Shown piece after piece: positions 7,555 to 15,370 of a stretch of DNA of 30,773 bases (position 1 is its first letter; every line of letters starts with the position of its first letter). The notes beneath the pieces were generated by a model. It worked only from the letters and a program-made list of their open reading frames with translations. It had not been told where the DNA came from and made no database searches. Source of the stretch: JAVKBW01 sp964352715 (GTDB lineage: Bacteria > Pseudomonadota > Alphaproteobacteria > UBA8366 > Aestuariispiraceae); assembly GCA_964352715.1 (NCBI GenBank), contig CAYGSU010000050.1, positions 1 through 30,773 on the forward strand, written 5' to 3'. The position numbers and the translations under genes are program-made.

Positions 7555-9147
7555 ATGAGTGATGAGGCGGCATATTTCCAGGCAACGGGCCTGTCGAAAA
7601 GTTTCGGCGGCGCTCAGGTCATCAGTGATGTCAGTCTCGATATCGGCGAAAACGAGGTGGTCGGCATCGTCGGTGAAAACGGCGCCGGCAAGACGACTCT
7701 GTTCAATATCATATCCGGAATTGTAAGGCCGGATGCTGGCGACATGACGTTGCGGGGTCAGCCGTTCAAACCTAGGAACTATCTCGGCGCCAAGGCATCT
7801 GGCATTTCCCGCGTCTTTCAGGAACAGGCGCTTATCCCGAATATTCTTGTCTATGAAAACCTGCTTTTGTCCTACGAGGCGATGTTCACCCGATGGGGTG
7901 AGATTCTCGACAAGAAGAAAATGGTCGAAATGGCCGAACGGATTGTAGAGCCAGTCGGCCTGGATATCGATGTTCGGCGGCCGACGTCGGACTACAGTTT
8001 CTCCAAACGGCAGTTGATAGAAATCGCGCGGGCCTGTCTCGTTCCGACCGAACTGCTTGGTATTGATCATCCCATCGTTCTGCTCGATGAACCAACCTCC
8101 GCGCTTGAGAAGGGGGATGAGGAAAACTTCAGAAAGCTGATTTCCAAACTGCGGACCCGTTCTTCAATTGTCTTCGTTTCCCATCGGCTGACCGAGGTGC
8201 TTGAGCTGACCGACAGCATTTATGTCCTGAAGGATGGGCAACTTGTCGAACGGCTGAACTCTGCCGAGGCCGATGAACGCACATTGCATGGTCTTATGGT
8301 CGGGCGCGACCGGGAATCCGACTACTATCACGAAGCCCTGCAGATCGATGCTTTCGCCGGGGCGACCGCTTTTGCGGTAAAGGGGTTGAGCCGGGCGAAG
8401 GAATATCACGATGTAACATTCGACGTGCGGCAGGGCGAAGTGGTCGGTCTTGGCGGATTGATGAATTCCGGCAAATCCGAATTCGGCAAGGGCGCTGCCG
8501 GCATCGTGCTACCGGATAGGGGCGAGGTGACGCTTAGCGACGGGCCGTCGGAATATCCCTCAATTCACAAGCTGGTCAGTGACGGCCTTGCCTATGTACC
8601 GGCGGAACGTCTGACGGAGGGGATGATCAACTCGTTCCCGGTCACCTGGAATCTTTCCTTGGCCGGTCGTATGGAAAACTTCGTGAACCGGTTTGGCCTG
8701 TGGCGTCATCGGCATGAACAGGATGTTGCGGAAGAGTATATCGAAAGTCTCTCGATCAGGGCGCCAGGGCCTACAGCGATCTGTTCAACCCTTTCCGGGG
8801 GCAACCAGCAGAAAGTCGTTCTGTCGCGGTGGCTGTGCCGCAATCCTAAATGTCTGATCCTGGATAACCCGACGCGCGGCGTCGATGCCGGCGCGAAAGA
8901 AGAAATCTATGCACTGATCAGAGAACTGTGCGCCACAAAGGTCGGTATCCTGCTGATCACCGATGATTTGCTGGAACTGATCGGCCTGTCCAACCGCGTT
9001 ATCATCATGCAGCATGGCCGTATCGCAAAAATTATAGATGCGCCGGCAAAATCGAAACCGACTGAGCGGCAGCTAATCGAAGCGATGTTGACAGAAGTGT
9101 CGCCGCCGCTACCCGGCTCAGACCAACAAGGCAAACAAACCGCCTGA
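7555..9147 (+). CDS. Sugar ABC importer ATPase, double NBD (RbsA/XylG-like)
   Basis: This 530-residue protein has two fused nucleotide-binding domains. The first has Walker A GENGAGKT (residues 40-47) and Walker B IVLLDEP (174-180), but its signature is degenerate (YSFSKRQLIEIARA). The second has a variant P-loop GLMNSGKS (301-308), a good signature LSGGNQQ (413-419), and LILDNPTRGVD, where Asn437 replaces the catalytic Glu of Walker B. Thus one composite site is likely to hydrolyse ATP and the other is weakened, a pattern known for this family. It powers uptake through the permease encoded 16 bases downstream. Normal family length is about 500. Confidence 0.88.
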   Translation: MSDEAAYFQATGLSKSFGGAQVISDVSLDIGENEVVGIVGENGAGKTTLFNIISGIVRPDAGDMTLRGQPFKPRNYLGAKASGISRVFQEQALIPNILVYENLLLSYEAMFTRWGEILDKKKMVEMAERIVEPVGLDIDVRRPTSDYSFSKRQLIEIARACLVPTELLGIDHPIVLLDEPTSALEKGDEENFRKLISKLRTRSSIVFVSHRLTEVLELTDSIYVLKDGQLVERLNSAEADERTLHGLMVGRDRESDYYHEALQIDAFAGATAFAVKGLSRAKEYHDVTFDVRQGEVVGLGGLMNSGKSEFGKGAAGIVLPDRGEVTLSDGPSEYPSIHKLVSDGLAYVPAERLTEGMINSFPVTWNLSLAGRMENFVNRFGLWRHRHEQDVAEEYIESLSIRAPGPTAICSTLSGGNQQKVVLSRWLCRNPKCLILDNPTRGVDAGAKEEIYALIRELCATKVGILLITDDLLELIGLSNRVIIMQHGRIAKIIDAPAKSKPTERQLIEAMLTEVSPPLPGSDQQGKQTA

Positions 9148-9163
9148 TGAATGAGATGCAATA

Positions 9164-10120
9164 ATGAATAGCTTGGTGAAGAAAACAGTAGGCGCCGGCC
9201 TGTTCCTGCCGATCGTTGTCGTTATCGGGTTGGTCGTGTTTTTCGGATTGGCTTCCGATGCGTTCCTGAGCCTGCGAAACCTGACGGCGGTTTCGGGTCA
9301 GGCCAGCACCCTGCTGATTGCCTGTCTTGGCGCAACCTTTGTCATTCTTATGGGCAGTATCGACCTCTCGGTCGGCGCGATCGTGCTGCTTGTCGGCGCA
9401 ATAACGGTAAAGGCGATCAATGCGTTCGGGCTCGGCATGGATGCGGTGCTGGTGGGGCTGGTTGCCGGGGCGTTTCTGGGCTGGATCAACGGAGCGATAT
9501 TCGCCTTCGGTCGAATTCCATCCTTTGTGGTGACGCTGGGGTCGCTATCGGTGTTTACCGGCATCGCCTGGCAGATCCTCGAAGGCCGCGCTATTCGTTT
9601 CGACGCCCTGTCGTTCGAGGAACTGGCGATTGGCCAGCTGATCCCGCGATTTCCGAATATAGCCTTGATCGCAATCATCATATGGGTGGTGATGGTGGCG
9701 TTGTGCTTTTCAACCCGGTTCGGCCGGTCGATGTACATCATCGGCGGGGGCGAGGCCGTGGCCATCACCGCTGGTATTGCGGTCCGCAGAAACAAGATCC
9801 TCGCCTTCATGCTGTCCGGGGCGATGGCCGGCGTTGCCGGTGCGCTGGCAGTCGCACGACTTGGTACGGCAGGACCGACGCTCGGGCAGGACCTTTTGCT
9901 GAACACACTGGCGGCCATCGTCGTCGGAGGCACGTCACTGTCCGGCGGTATCGGCGGCGTTCACAGAACCATGCTCGGCGTTTTGATCATCGTGCTGCTC
10001 GATAATGGTCTGAACCTGATGGGGGTGAACCAGTACGCGCAGATGATGGTCAAGGGCGCCGTCGTGATCGCCGCGGTGCTGGTAAGCCAGGACCGGGCGA
10101 AAGCCATGGTCGTCAAATAG
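9164..10120 (+). CDS. Sugar ABC importer permease (RbsC-like)
   Basis: This 318-residue integral membrane protein has about eight to ten hydrophobic segments, and the BPD_transp_2 hallmarks GSIDLSVGAIV near the start and LNTLAAIVVGGTSLSGGIGG in the last third. It would form the homodimeric channel of the importer together with the products of 6129-7466 and 7555-9147. The ribosome-binding site is weak (GAG some nine bases upstream), but the start lies only 16 bases after the ATPase stop, consistent with coupled translation. Confidence 0.9.
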   Translation: MNSLVKKTVGAGLFLPIVVVIGLVVFFGLASDAFLSLRNLTAVSGQASTLLIACLGATFVILMGSIDLSVGAIVLLVGAITVKAINAFGLGMDAVLVGLVAGAFLGWINGAIFAFGRIPSFVVTLGSLSVFTGIAWQILEGRAIRFDALSFEELAIGQLIPRFPNIALIAIIIWVVMVALCFSTRFGRSMYIIGGGEAVAITAGIAVRRNKILAFMLSGAMAGVAGALAVARLGTAGPTLGQDLLLNTLAAIVVGGTSLSGGIGGVHRTMLGVLIIVLLDNGLNLMGVNQYAQMMVKGAVVIAAVLVSQDRAKAMVVK

Positions 10121-10128
10121 CAGGATTT

Positions 10129-10151
10129 CGTGACGTCTATGGCCCGTCACG
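10129..10151. terminator. Hairpin between convergent permease and lacI-type genes
   Basis: CGTGACG at 10129-10135 pairs perfectly with CGTCACG at 10145-10151 around a nine-base loop. It lies in the 38-base space between two convergent genes, where a bidirectional terminator is expected. There is no T tract, so evidence is limited to the stem and its position. Confidence 0.35.
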
Positions 10152-10158
10152 CCCTGGT

Positions 10159-11202
10159 CTAGGAAACTTTTGCGGTGGTATTCCGGATAACCAGTTCGAC
10201 CGAGAATTCGGTTGTTCCCGGATGCTCGTTGCGGTTGATCCAGGCAATCAGTTTTGTCGCGGCCTCATGACCCATTTTCTTCGCGGGCACTCGAACGGTT
10301 GTCAGTTGCGGTTCGGTATATTGCGCAACGGGCAGGTCGTCGAAACCGATAATAGAAACATCGGCAGGCACGTTCAGGCCCACACTCTGGCATTCCTTCA
10401 GCGCGCCAATCGCCTGAATATCGTTGGCGCAGAAGACGGCCGTCGGCGGGTTCGGGTCGGCGAGCATGCGATGCATCGCCGCGCGACCTTCCACAAATTC
10501 AAAGTCCCGCTCGAAAATAAGGTTGTTATCGATCTCAATGCCATTCTGCTGCAGAATATCCTCATAGGCGCGCCGCCGCTCACGGGCCCGGTCGTTAACA
10601 TTGCTGCGGCCGCAGATCAGCCCGATACGCCGATGGCCCAGGTCAGTCAGGTGACGCACCGCCAGGCAACCGGCCATATAATTGTCGAACGACACACTCG
10701 GGCGGGACGCTTCATCATTAATCAGTTTCCAGGTGACGATATAGGGTACACGGTTTGATTCGATAAGCTGATACAGGGCATTGGGCCGGTCGCCACCGGT
10801 CAGAATCAGACCATCGACCCGCCGCGTCAGAAGCTGGCGGATCAGCCGTTCCTCTTCCTCATGAGAAAAGTTCGAAACGCCCAACAGCACGGTATATCCT
10901 GCCTTCTGTGCGACCTCCTGGATGGCCTGTGTCGACGAGGCATAGATCGAGTTCGTGATCGTCGGGATGACGAGGCCAATCGTGGATGACTTGTTCGATG
11001 CAAGCGACATCGCGATGCCGTCGGAAACATAGCCTGTCCGGTCGATGACCGATTGCACCAACTGTTTAGTTTCAGCGTTTACCTGTTCCGGGGAATTGAG
11101 TACCCGGGACACGGTGGCTGTTGATACGCCGGCGCTTTTGGCGATGTCGATGATGGTCAGGCGGTTGGGATGCCGTCGGGTTCTCGTGGTTTTTTCAGCC
11201 AT
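10159..11202 (-). CDS. LacI-family transcriptional repressor
   Basis: This 347-residue regulator has an N-terminal LacI helix-turn-helix (LTIIDIAKSAGVSTATVSRVLN, about residues 15-36, listed as two motifs: IDIAKSAGVS and TATVSRVLN) and a periplasmic-binding-protein-like effector domain (STIGLVIPTITN, CANDIQAIGAL, VSIIGFDDLPVA). Such proteins usually release DNA when they bind a sugar or related ligand. A TTG at 11226 is in frame, but the ATG at 11202 gives a typical LacI N-terminus; neither has a clear ribosome-binding site. It lies between two importer operons. An operator-like sequence 45 bases upstream suggests autoregulation, and matching palindromes stand before both importer operons. 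Confidence 0.88.
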   Translation of the reverse strand: MAEKTTRTRRHPNRLTIIDIAKSAGVSTATVSRVLNSPEQVNAETKQLVQSVIDRTGYVSDGIAMSLASNKSSTIGLVIPTITNSIYASSTQAIQEVAQKAGYTVLLGVSNFSHEEEERLIRQLLTRRVDGLILTGGDRPNALYQLIESNRVPYIVTWKLINDEASRPSVSFDNYMAGCLAVRHLTDLGHRRIGLICGRSNVNDRARERRRAYEDILQQNGIEIDNNLIFERDFEFVEGRAAMHRMLADPNPPTAVFCANDIQAIGALKECQSVGLNVPADVSIIGFDDLPVAQYTEPQLTTVRVPAKKMGHEAATKLIAWINRNEHPGTTEFSVELVIRNTTAKVS

Positions 11203-11246
11203 GAATAATACGACATGTCTTTTCAATTGAACTGGATGCGGTCGCG

Positions 11247-11262
11247 ATGCAAACCTTTACAT
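11247..11262. promoter_or_regulatory. LacI-type operator at the repressor gene (ATGCAAACCTTTACAT)
   Basis: It matches the perfect palindrome at 11459 in 14 of 16 positions. It lies directly upstream of the repressor gene start, where it could mediate autorepression. Its distance to the perfect site is 212 bases, close to a whole number of helical turns (about 20), which would suit DNA looping. Confidence 0.65.
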
Positions 11263-11276
11263 TATTCTGCGCCGCA

Positions 11277-11291
11277 ACCAGTGAAACTGGT
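11277..11291. repeat. Small perfect inverted repeat ACCAGT-GAA-ACTGGT
   Basis: Six-base arms at 11277-11282 and 11286-11291 surround a three-base spacer. It lies in the divergent control region 15 bases from the operator at 11247-11262. It may be a second regulator site or a small hairpin in a leader; nothing else supports a role. Confidence 0.35.
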
Positions 11292-11388
11292 ATAAAGATT
11301 GCGCGCAAGCGGGGTTGTTTGCAAGCTTTCCGGTCTTGTCAGGAACGATTTCTTCCCGTTGATTTTTGCAATAATACTGCCGTTTCTG

Positions 11389-11416
11389 TTGACATGGAAT
11401 ATTGAATGGCCATAGC
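11389..11416 (+). promoter_or_regulatory. Candidate promoter of the HpsN-like operon
   Basis: A perfect -35 box TTGACA at 11389-11394 is followed after 16 bases by CATAGC, a weak -10 box. An alternative -10, TGTAAT at 11455-11460, overlaps the operator at 11459-11474 but has no good -35. Either would put the operator over or just downstream of the transcription start, as expected for a repressor. Confidence 0.35.
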
Positions 11417-11458
11417 CTGTTCGACGGGTGCGCAGAGCGCCCAATAATTTAAACTGTA

Positions 11459-11474
11459 ATGTAAACGTTTACAT
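11459..11474. promoter_or_regulatory. Perfect LacI-type operator (ATGTAAACGTTTACAT)
   Basis: This perfect 16-bp palindrome is identical to the one at 4777-4792 and lies 23 bases before the start of the HpsN-like gene. A repressor bound here would block transcription of the operon that starts at 11498. The regulator is presumably the LacI-family protein encoded on the other strand. Confidence 0.82.
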
Positions 11475-11497
11475 AACAGAATTCGGGGGAGACAAAA

Positions 11498-12817
11498 ATG
11501 CGGCGATACCTCAAGCAGGCGGATTCGGCGCTCGCATCGAGAACCAGGGCCAGCGTTGAAGTAACGGTGCGCGACATGATTGCCCGGATCGCGGAGGAAG
11601 GCGACGCCGCCGTTATCGATTTCGCAAAGAAACTCGACAATTGGGACCAGGAAACTTTCCGGGTATCGGAAGATGAAATCGCGGAGGTCGGCCGAAAAAT
11701 GCCAGAAACCTTCAAGGAAGACTTTGCGATCTGTCAGCACAATGTGGAGGAGTTTGCGAAGCGCCAGTTGGCGTCGATGGTCGAGTTCGAGGACGATATT
11801 CTGCCTGGCGTCACGCTTGGCCAGAAGCTGATTCCGGTGAATGCGGTCGGCTGTTACATTCCCGGCGGCAAGTATCCTCTGGTTTCCGCCGCAATCATGT
11901 CGGTTGGCACCGCGAAGGTCGCCGGCGTTAAGCATGTCATCGGCTGTGCGCCGCCGCGCGACGGCAAGGCGATCTATCCACCAACCCTGTACGGTTTGCA
12001 TGCGGCCGGGGCAGACGAAATCTACTGCATCGGCGGCGTCCAGGCGCTGGCTGCGATGGCCTATGGTCGTGTCGGCATGAAACAGGTCGACATGGTGACC
12101 GGCCCGGGCAATGCCTATGTCGCGGAAGCGAAACGCCAGCTCTATGGTATGGTCGGGATCGACCTTCTGGCGGGTCCGACGGAAATCTGTGTGATCGCGG
12201 ATGAGACAGCGGATGCCGATCTGGTTGCGACTGATCTTCTGGGCCAGGCCGAACACGGGCCGGAAAGCCCCGCCTGGCTCATTACGACATCGGAAGAGCT
12301 GGGCAAGGCTGTTATCGAAAAGGTCGAGGAACAGCTGGAAACACTGGCGACGCGCGACATGGCGGAACCGGCCTGGCGCGACTATGGCGAAGTCATCGTT
12401 GTCGATTCCGATGACGAAGCGATCGAGGTCAGCGACGAATACGCGCCGGAGCATCTGGAAGTCCAGACGGCCCGTGACGACTACTATCTCGACAGACTGA
12501 CAAACTACGGCAGTCTGTTTGTCGGCGAGGAAAGCACAGTTGCTTACGGCGACAAGGGTGTCGGCACCAACCATACACTGCCGACGGGCAGGGCGGCCCG
12601 GTATACCGGCGGCCTCTGGGTCGGCAAGTTCATCAAGACGGTCACCTATCAGCGGTTGACCCGCGAAGCCAGCCGCAAGCTGGCGCCGCCGCTGGCCAGA
12701 ATGTGTGAAGTCGAAGGCCTGATCGCCCACGGGATCACCTGTGACGTGCGTTTCGGCCGGTATGCACCACCAAACGAACAACAAGCGGCGGGAAAAACCG
12801 ACGCGCCATCTGCATAG
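11498..12817 (+). CDS. Histidinol-dehydrogenase-family oxidoreductase, HpsN-like
   Basis: This 439-residue protein belongs to the HisD family of zinc- and NAD-dependent alcohol dehydrogenases. Zinc ligands Gln250 and His253 (LGQAEHG), Asp352 and His411 are all present, as are the catalytic pair Glu318/His319 (APEHLE) and Glu406. It lies in a transporter operon, not with histidine biosynthesis genes, and the segment GTNHTLPT...ARYTGGLWVGKFIKTVTYQ resembles sulfopropanediol 3-dehydrogenase (HpsN), which oxidises 2,3-dihydroxypropane-1-sulfonate to sulfolactate. The substrate may therefore be a sulfonated or phosphorylated diol rather than histidinol; I judge HpsN-like likely and true HisD unlikely. 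A GGGGGAG site lies six bases before the ATG, and a LacI operator just upstream controls it. Confidence 0.8.
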   Translation: MRRYLKQADSALASRTRASVEVTVRDMIARIAEEGDAAVIDFAKKLDNWDQETFRVSEDEIAEVGRKMPETFKEDFAICQHNVEEFAKRQLASMVEFEDDILPGVTLGQKLIPVNAVGCYIPGGKYPLVSAAIMSVGTAKVAGVKHVIGCAPPRDGKAIYPPTLYGLHAAGADEIYCIGGVQALAAMAYGRVGMKQVDMVTGPGNAYVAEAKRQLYGMVGIDLLAGPTEICVIADETADADLVATDLLGQAEHGPESPAWLITTSEELGKAVIEKVEEQLETLATRDMAEPAWRDYGEVIVVDSDDEAIEVSDEYAPEHLEVQTARDDYYLDRLTNYGSLFVGEESTVAYGDKGVGTNHTLPTGRAARYTGGLWVGKFIKTVTYQRLTREASRKLAPPLARMCEVEGLIAHGITCDVRFGRYAPPNEQQAAGKTDAPSA

Positions 12818-12861
12818 ATGAAAAACCCCAAAACGAAAGAAACTCTAGGGAGGAAGATGTT

Positions 12862-14343
12862 ATGACTGACAAGAAAACAGGTTCAACGCCTTCACGACGC
12901 AGTTTCATGAAAGGCACAGCAGCAGGGGCCACGGCGTTCGCCATGTCGCCGTTGCTTGCGAAGCCCGGCAGTGCGGCTGAATCGACATTGGCTGATGTGC
13001 ATGAGGTCGCGGCGGCAAAGGCCAAGGAACTGGCTGCCGGCCGTGATCTGACGCTGACCGTTCTGCAGCCGTCCGGTTCGCTCGGCAACGTCAAGCCGGT
13101 TGCCGATATCTTTACCGAAAAGACCGGTGTGAAATTCGAATATCTGGAAGTGCCGCTCGGCGAAATCAGCCAGAAGGTGCTGCTGGAATCCGTGTCCAGA
13201 ACCGGTTCCTTCGACATCGCGCTGCCGGCAACGTTCGGCATGCCCGATCTGGTGGAATCCGGCATCCTGGTCAATCTCGATCAGTATGCGGCGAAGTACG
13301 AGCCGGAAAACTTCCAGGAAGACGCACTGTATTCCATCGGCGATTACTACAAGGGCAGCCTGTACGGCTATCAGACAGATGGCGACACCTATCTGATGTT
13401 CTACAACAAGCCCTGGCTTGACAATGCCGACGAGGGCAAGGCCTTTGCCGACAAGCACGGCTGGGAACTGAAGGTGCCTGATACCTGGGAAGAGCTGGAT
13501 GCCATGATGGCCTTCTTCCATCGCCCGGATGACGGCATGTATGGCGGTGCGATGTTCCGCACCCAGTATTTTGCAGCCTGGGAATGGTGGGGCCGGTTCC
13601 ACGCCAAGGGGTTCTTTCCGCTGGATGATGACCTGAATCCGCAAATCAACAACGACGCCGGCGTTGCGGCGTTGGAAGAACTGATCGCCGCGTCGGCGCA
13701 TCAGTATCCCGGCGCCCGGACCAATGGCCTGTTCGAAAACTTCGAGGCTTACGGCGCCGGTGACAAGTTCGCGAATATCGGCTGGGGCGGAACCCAGAAG
13801 TTTCTCAACTCCGACAAGTCGAAGATCAAGGGCAAGCTGGCCTTCGGCAGCATGCCGGGCGGTATGGTGAACGGCGAACTTCTTCGCACGCCGTACTTCA
13901 ACTGGGGCTGGAACTATGTGGTTTCCACTGTCACGCCGGATCCGGAAATCGCATACCTTTACACCCTGTTCGCCTGCAGCCCGACGATGTCGACCATCGC
14001 CGTTCGCGATCCGGGTGGGTATTTCGATCCGTTCCGCGGCGCACATTACAAGGACTCGGAAATTTCAAAGACCTATACGCCGGAATTTCTTGTCGCGCAC
14101 AAGGAGTCCATGGAAAATTCCATTCCTGACCTCTACCTCAAGGGACAGGGCGAATATTTCGATGAATTGCGGGTCAACATTGCTGCCGCCGATGCCGGCT
14201 CCAAGTCGGCAAAGGAAGCGCTGGATGATACAGCAAGCAGCTGGGAACGGATTACCCGGCGCATGGGCAAGCGCAGTCAGGCAGTACAATGGGCATTCCT
14301 GAAGTCGATTTATCCGGCCGATATCCGGAATCGCCTGAGCTAG
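12862..14343 (+). CDS. Tat-exported ABC solute-binding protein, family 1
   Basis: This 493-residue protein is an extracellular solute-binding protein of the maltose/spermidine-like family 1. Its N-terminus carries the twin-arginine signal SRRSFMKG at residues 11-18, a hydrophobic stretch and an AxA-type cleavage site near KPGSAAES. Typical features are LTVLQPSGSLGNVKPVADIFTEKTGV-like start strands, MFYNKPWLDNADEGK and VPDTWEELDAMM. It is longer than MalE (about 400). A GGGAGGAAG site precedes the ATG. It is the binding component of the importer encoded 14440-18470; the ligand is unknown, but a polar carbohydrate or polyol-like compound is usual for this type. Confidence 0.88.
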   Translation: MTDKKTGSTPSRRSFMKGTAAGATAFAMSPLLAKPGSAAESTLADVHEVAAAKAKELAAGRDLTLTVLQPSGSLGNVKPVADIFTEKTGVKFEYLEVPLGEISQKVLLESVSRTGSFDIALPATFGMPDLVESGILVNLDQYAAKYEPENFQEDALYSIGDYYKGSLYGYQTDGDTYLMFYNKPWLDNADEGKAFADKHGWELKVPDTWEELDAMMAFFHRPDDGMYGGAMFRTQYFAAWEWWGRFHAKGFFPLDDDLNPQINNDAGVAALEELIAASAHQYPGARTNGLFENFEAYGAGDKFANIGWGGTQKFLNSDKSKIKGKLAFGSMPGGMVNGELLRTPYFNWGWNYVVSTVTPDPEIAYLYTLFACSPTMSTIAVRDPGGYFDPFRGAHYKDSEISKTYTPEFLVAHKESMENSIPDLYLKGQGEYFDELRVNIAAADAGSKSAKEALDDTASSWERITRRMGKRSQAVQWAFLKSIYPADIRNRLS

Positions 14344-14359
14344 GCCATTTTGAAAGCCA

Positions 14360-14403
14360 AGGGGGAAACCGGGTTTCAGTATGGTTTCCCCCTGTTTTCG
14401 TTT
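14360..14403 (+). terminator. Rho-independent terminator/attenuator inside the importer operon
   Basis: AGGGGGAAACC (14360-14370) pairs perfectly with GGTTTCCCCCT (14383-14393), an 11-bp stem with a 12-base loop, followed by GTTTTCGTTT. It lies 17 bases after the binding-protein stop and before the permease genes. Partial read-through here would yield much more binding protein than membrane components. Confidence 0.8.
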
Positions 14404-14439
14404 ATGGCGCCGAGACACGACGATTGATAGATCGATAAA

Positions 14440-15360
14440 ATGACAGAGACCCAACCGAACCATCTCAGACAGGCGAAAAAGGCGACGGTACTCGGCATTC
14501 CGCTGCCGATAGCGCTTGTGTTGCCGGCGCAGCTTTCGGTGATGGCGATTGTCGTTGTGCCGACGATCATTCTGATCTGGCTTGCGCTGACCGACTGGCA
14601 ACCGACACAGGCGATCCAGTGGTTCGAGGCCGAATTTGTCTGGTACTGGAACTTCTATGATCTCTGGTACGACGACCGTTTCGTCAATTCCGTATTGCGG
14701 ACCCTGTTCGTGGTTGGCTTCTGCATCGCGATAGAACTGCTTCTGGCGCTTGGCCTCGCCTTGTTGTTTATCGAGGAATGGGCCTGGAAAAAACTGGCCG
14801 TCAGCGTCGTTATCCTGCCGATGATGATCATTCCGGTCGATGCCGCGAATGCTTTCTTCATGCTGTTCAACGAACGCGGGCCGATCAATCATCTGGTGTC
14901 GCTGGTCATAGGCCAGCCTTACGAGTTCTCTTGGCTGTCTCATCCGACCTGGGCCATGCTGCCGATCATGCTGGCGGAAATCTGGCAGTGGACGCCGCTG
15001 ATGTTCCTGCTGGTCCTCACCGGTTTGGTCGCGCTGCCGCAAAACCAGATCCGCGCGGCGATCATTCTGGGGGCCTCGCCGGTGCGGATATTCTTCAAGA
15101 TCATGCTGCCGCTGCTGACGCCGGTCATCGGTATCGCGGTGCTGATCCGGTCCATCGAAACCTTCAAGATTTTCGATCCGGTCTACATCCTGACCAGAGG
15201 GCAACCCGGCGGCGCCACGGAAACGATTTCGATGTACATGTACAATGGCGCGTTTGTGTATTTCCGCATGGGATACATCGCATCGGCTGCTCTGATCGTT
15301 CTGGTCGTTGTCGTCTCGATCTGCCTTGCTCTCTCCAAACCGCTCAAGCGGCACAGTTAG
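14440..15360 (+). CDS. ABC importer permease 1 (MalF/UgpA type)
   Basis: This 306-residue protein has about six membrane segments, the first near residues 20-45, and the cytoplasmic EAA-type loop RAAIILGASPVRIFFKIMLPLL, read as an AxxLGAS core with ILPLL-like end, which contacts the ATPase subunit. It is the MalF-like half of the channel. No strong ribosome-binding site is visible before the ATG, which fits the lower expression expected after the upstream terminator. The second permease follows after ten bases. Confidence 0.9.
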   Translation: MTETQPNHLRQAKKATVLGIPLPIALVLPAQLSVMAIVVVPTIILIWLALTDWQPTQAIQWFEAEFVWYWNFYDLWYDDRFVNSVLRTLFVVGFCIAIELLLALGLALLFIEEWAWKKLAVSVVILPMMIIPVDAANAFFMLFNERGPINHLVSLVIGQPYEFSWLSHPTWAMLPIMLAEIWQWTPLMFLLVLTGLVALPQNQIRAAIILGASPVRIFFKIMLPLLTPVIGIAVLIRSIETFKIFDPVYILTRGQPGGATETISMYMYNGAFVYFRMGYIASAALIVLVVVVSICLALSKPLKRHS

Positions 15361-15370
15361 GGAGCCAGGA

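Noticed and set aside
11203..11226. Upstream TTG start for the LacI-type gene
   Set aside because: The extra eight residues are not typical of LacI proteins and no ribosome-binding site supports the TTG; the ATG at 11202 is preferred, though it also lacks a clear site.
11339..12784. Long open frame of 481 codons on the minus strand
   Set aside because: It lies opposite the HpsN-like gene, has no recognisable domain, is rich in R and H, and has no ribosome-binding site. It is a high-GC antisense shadow.
11498..12817. Histidine biosynthesis gene hisD
   Set aside because: No other his gene is near, the gene follows a LacI operator, and the C-terminal motifs look HpsN-like.
12892..14046. Open frame of 384 codons on the minus strand
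   Set aside because: It lies wholly opposite the Tat-exported binding-protein gene and shows no family motif.
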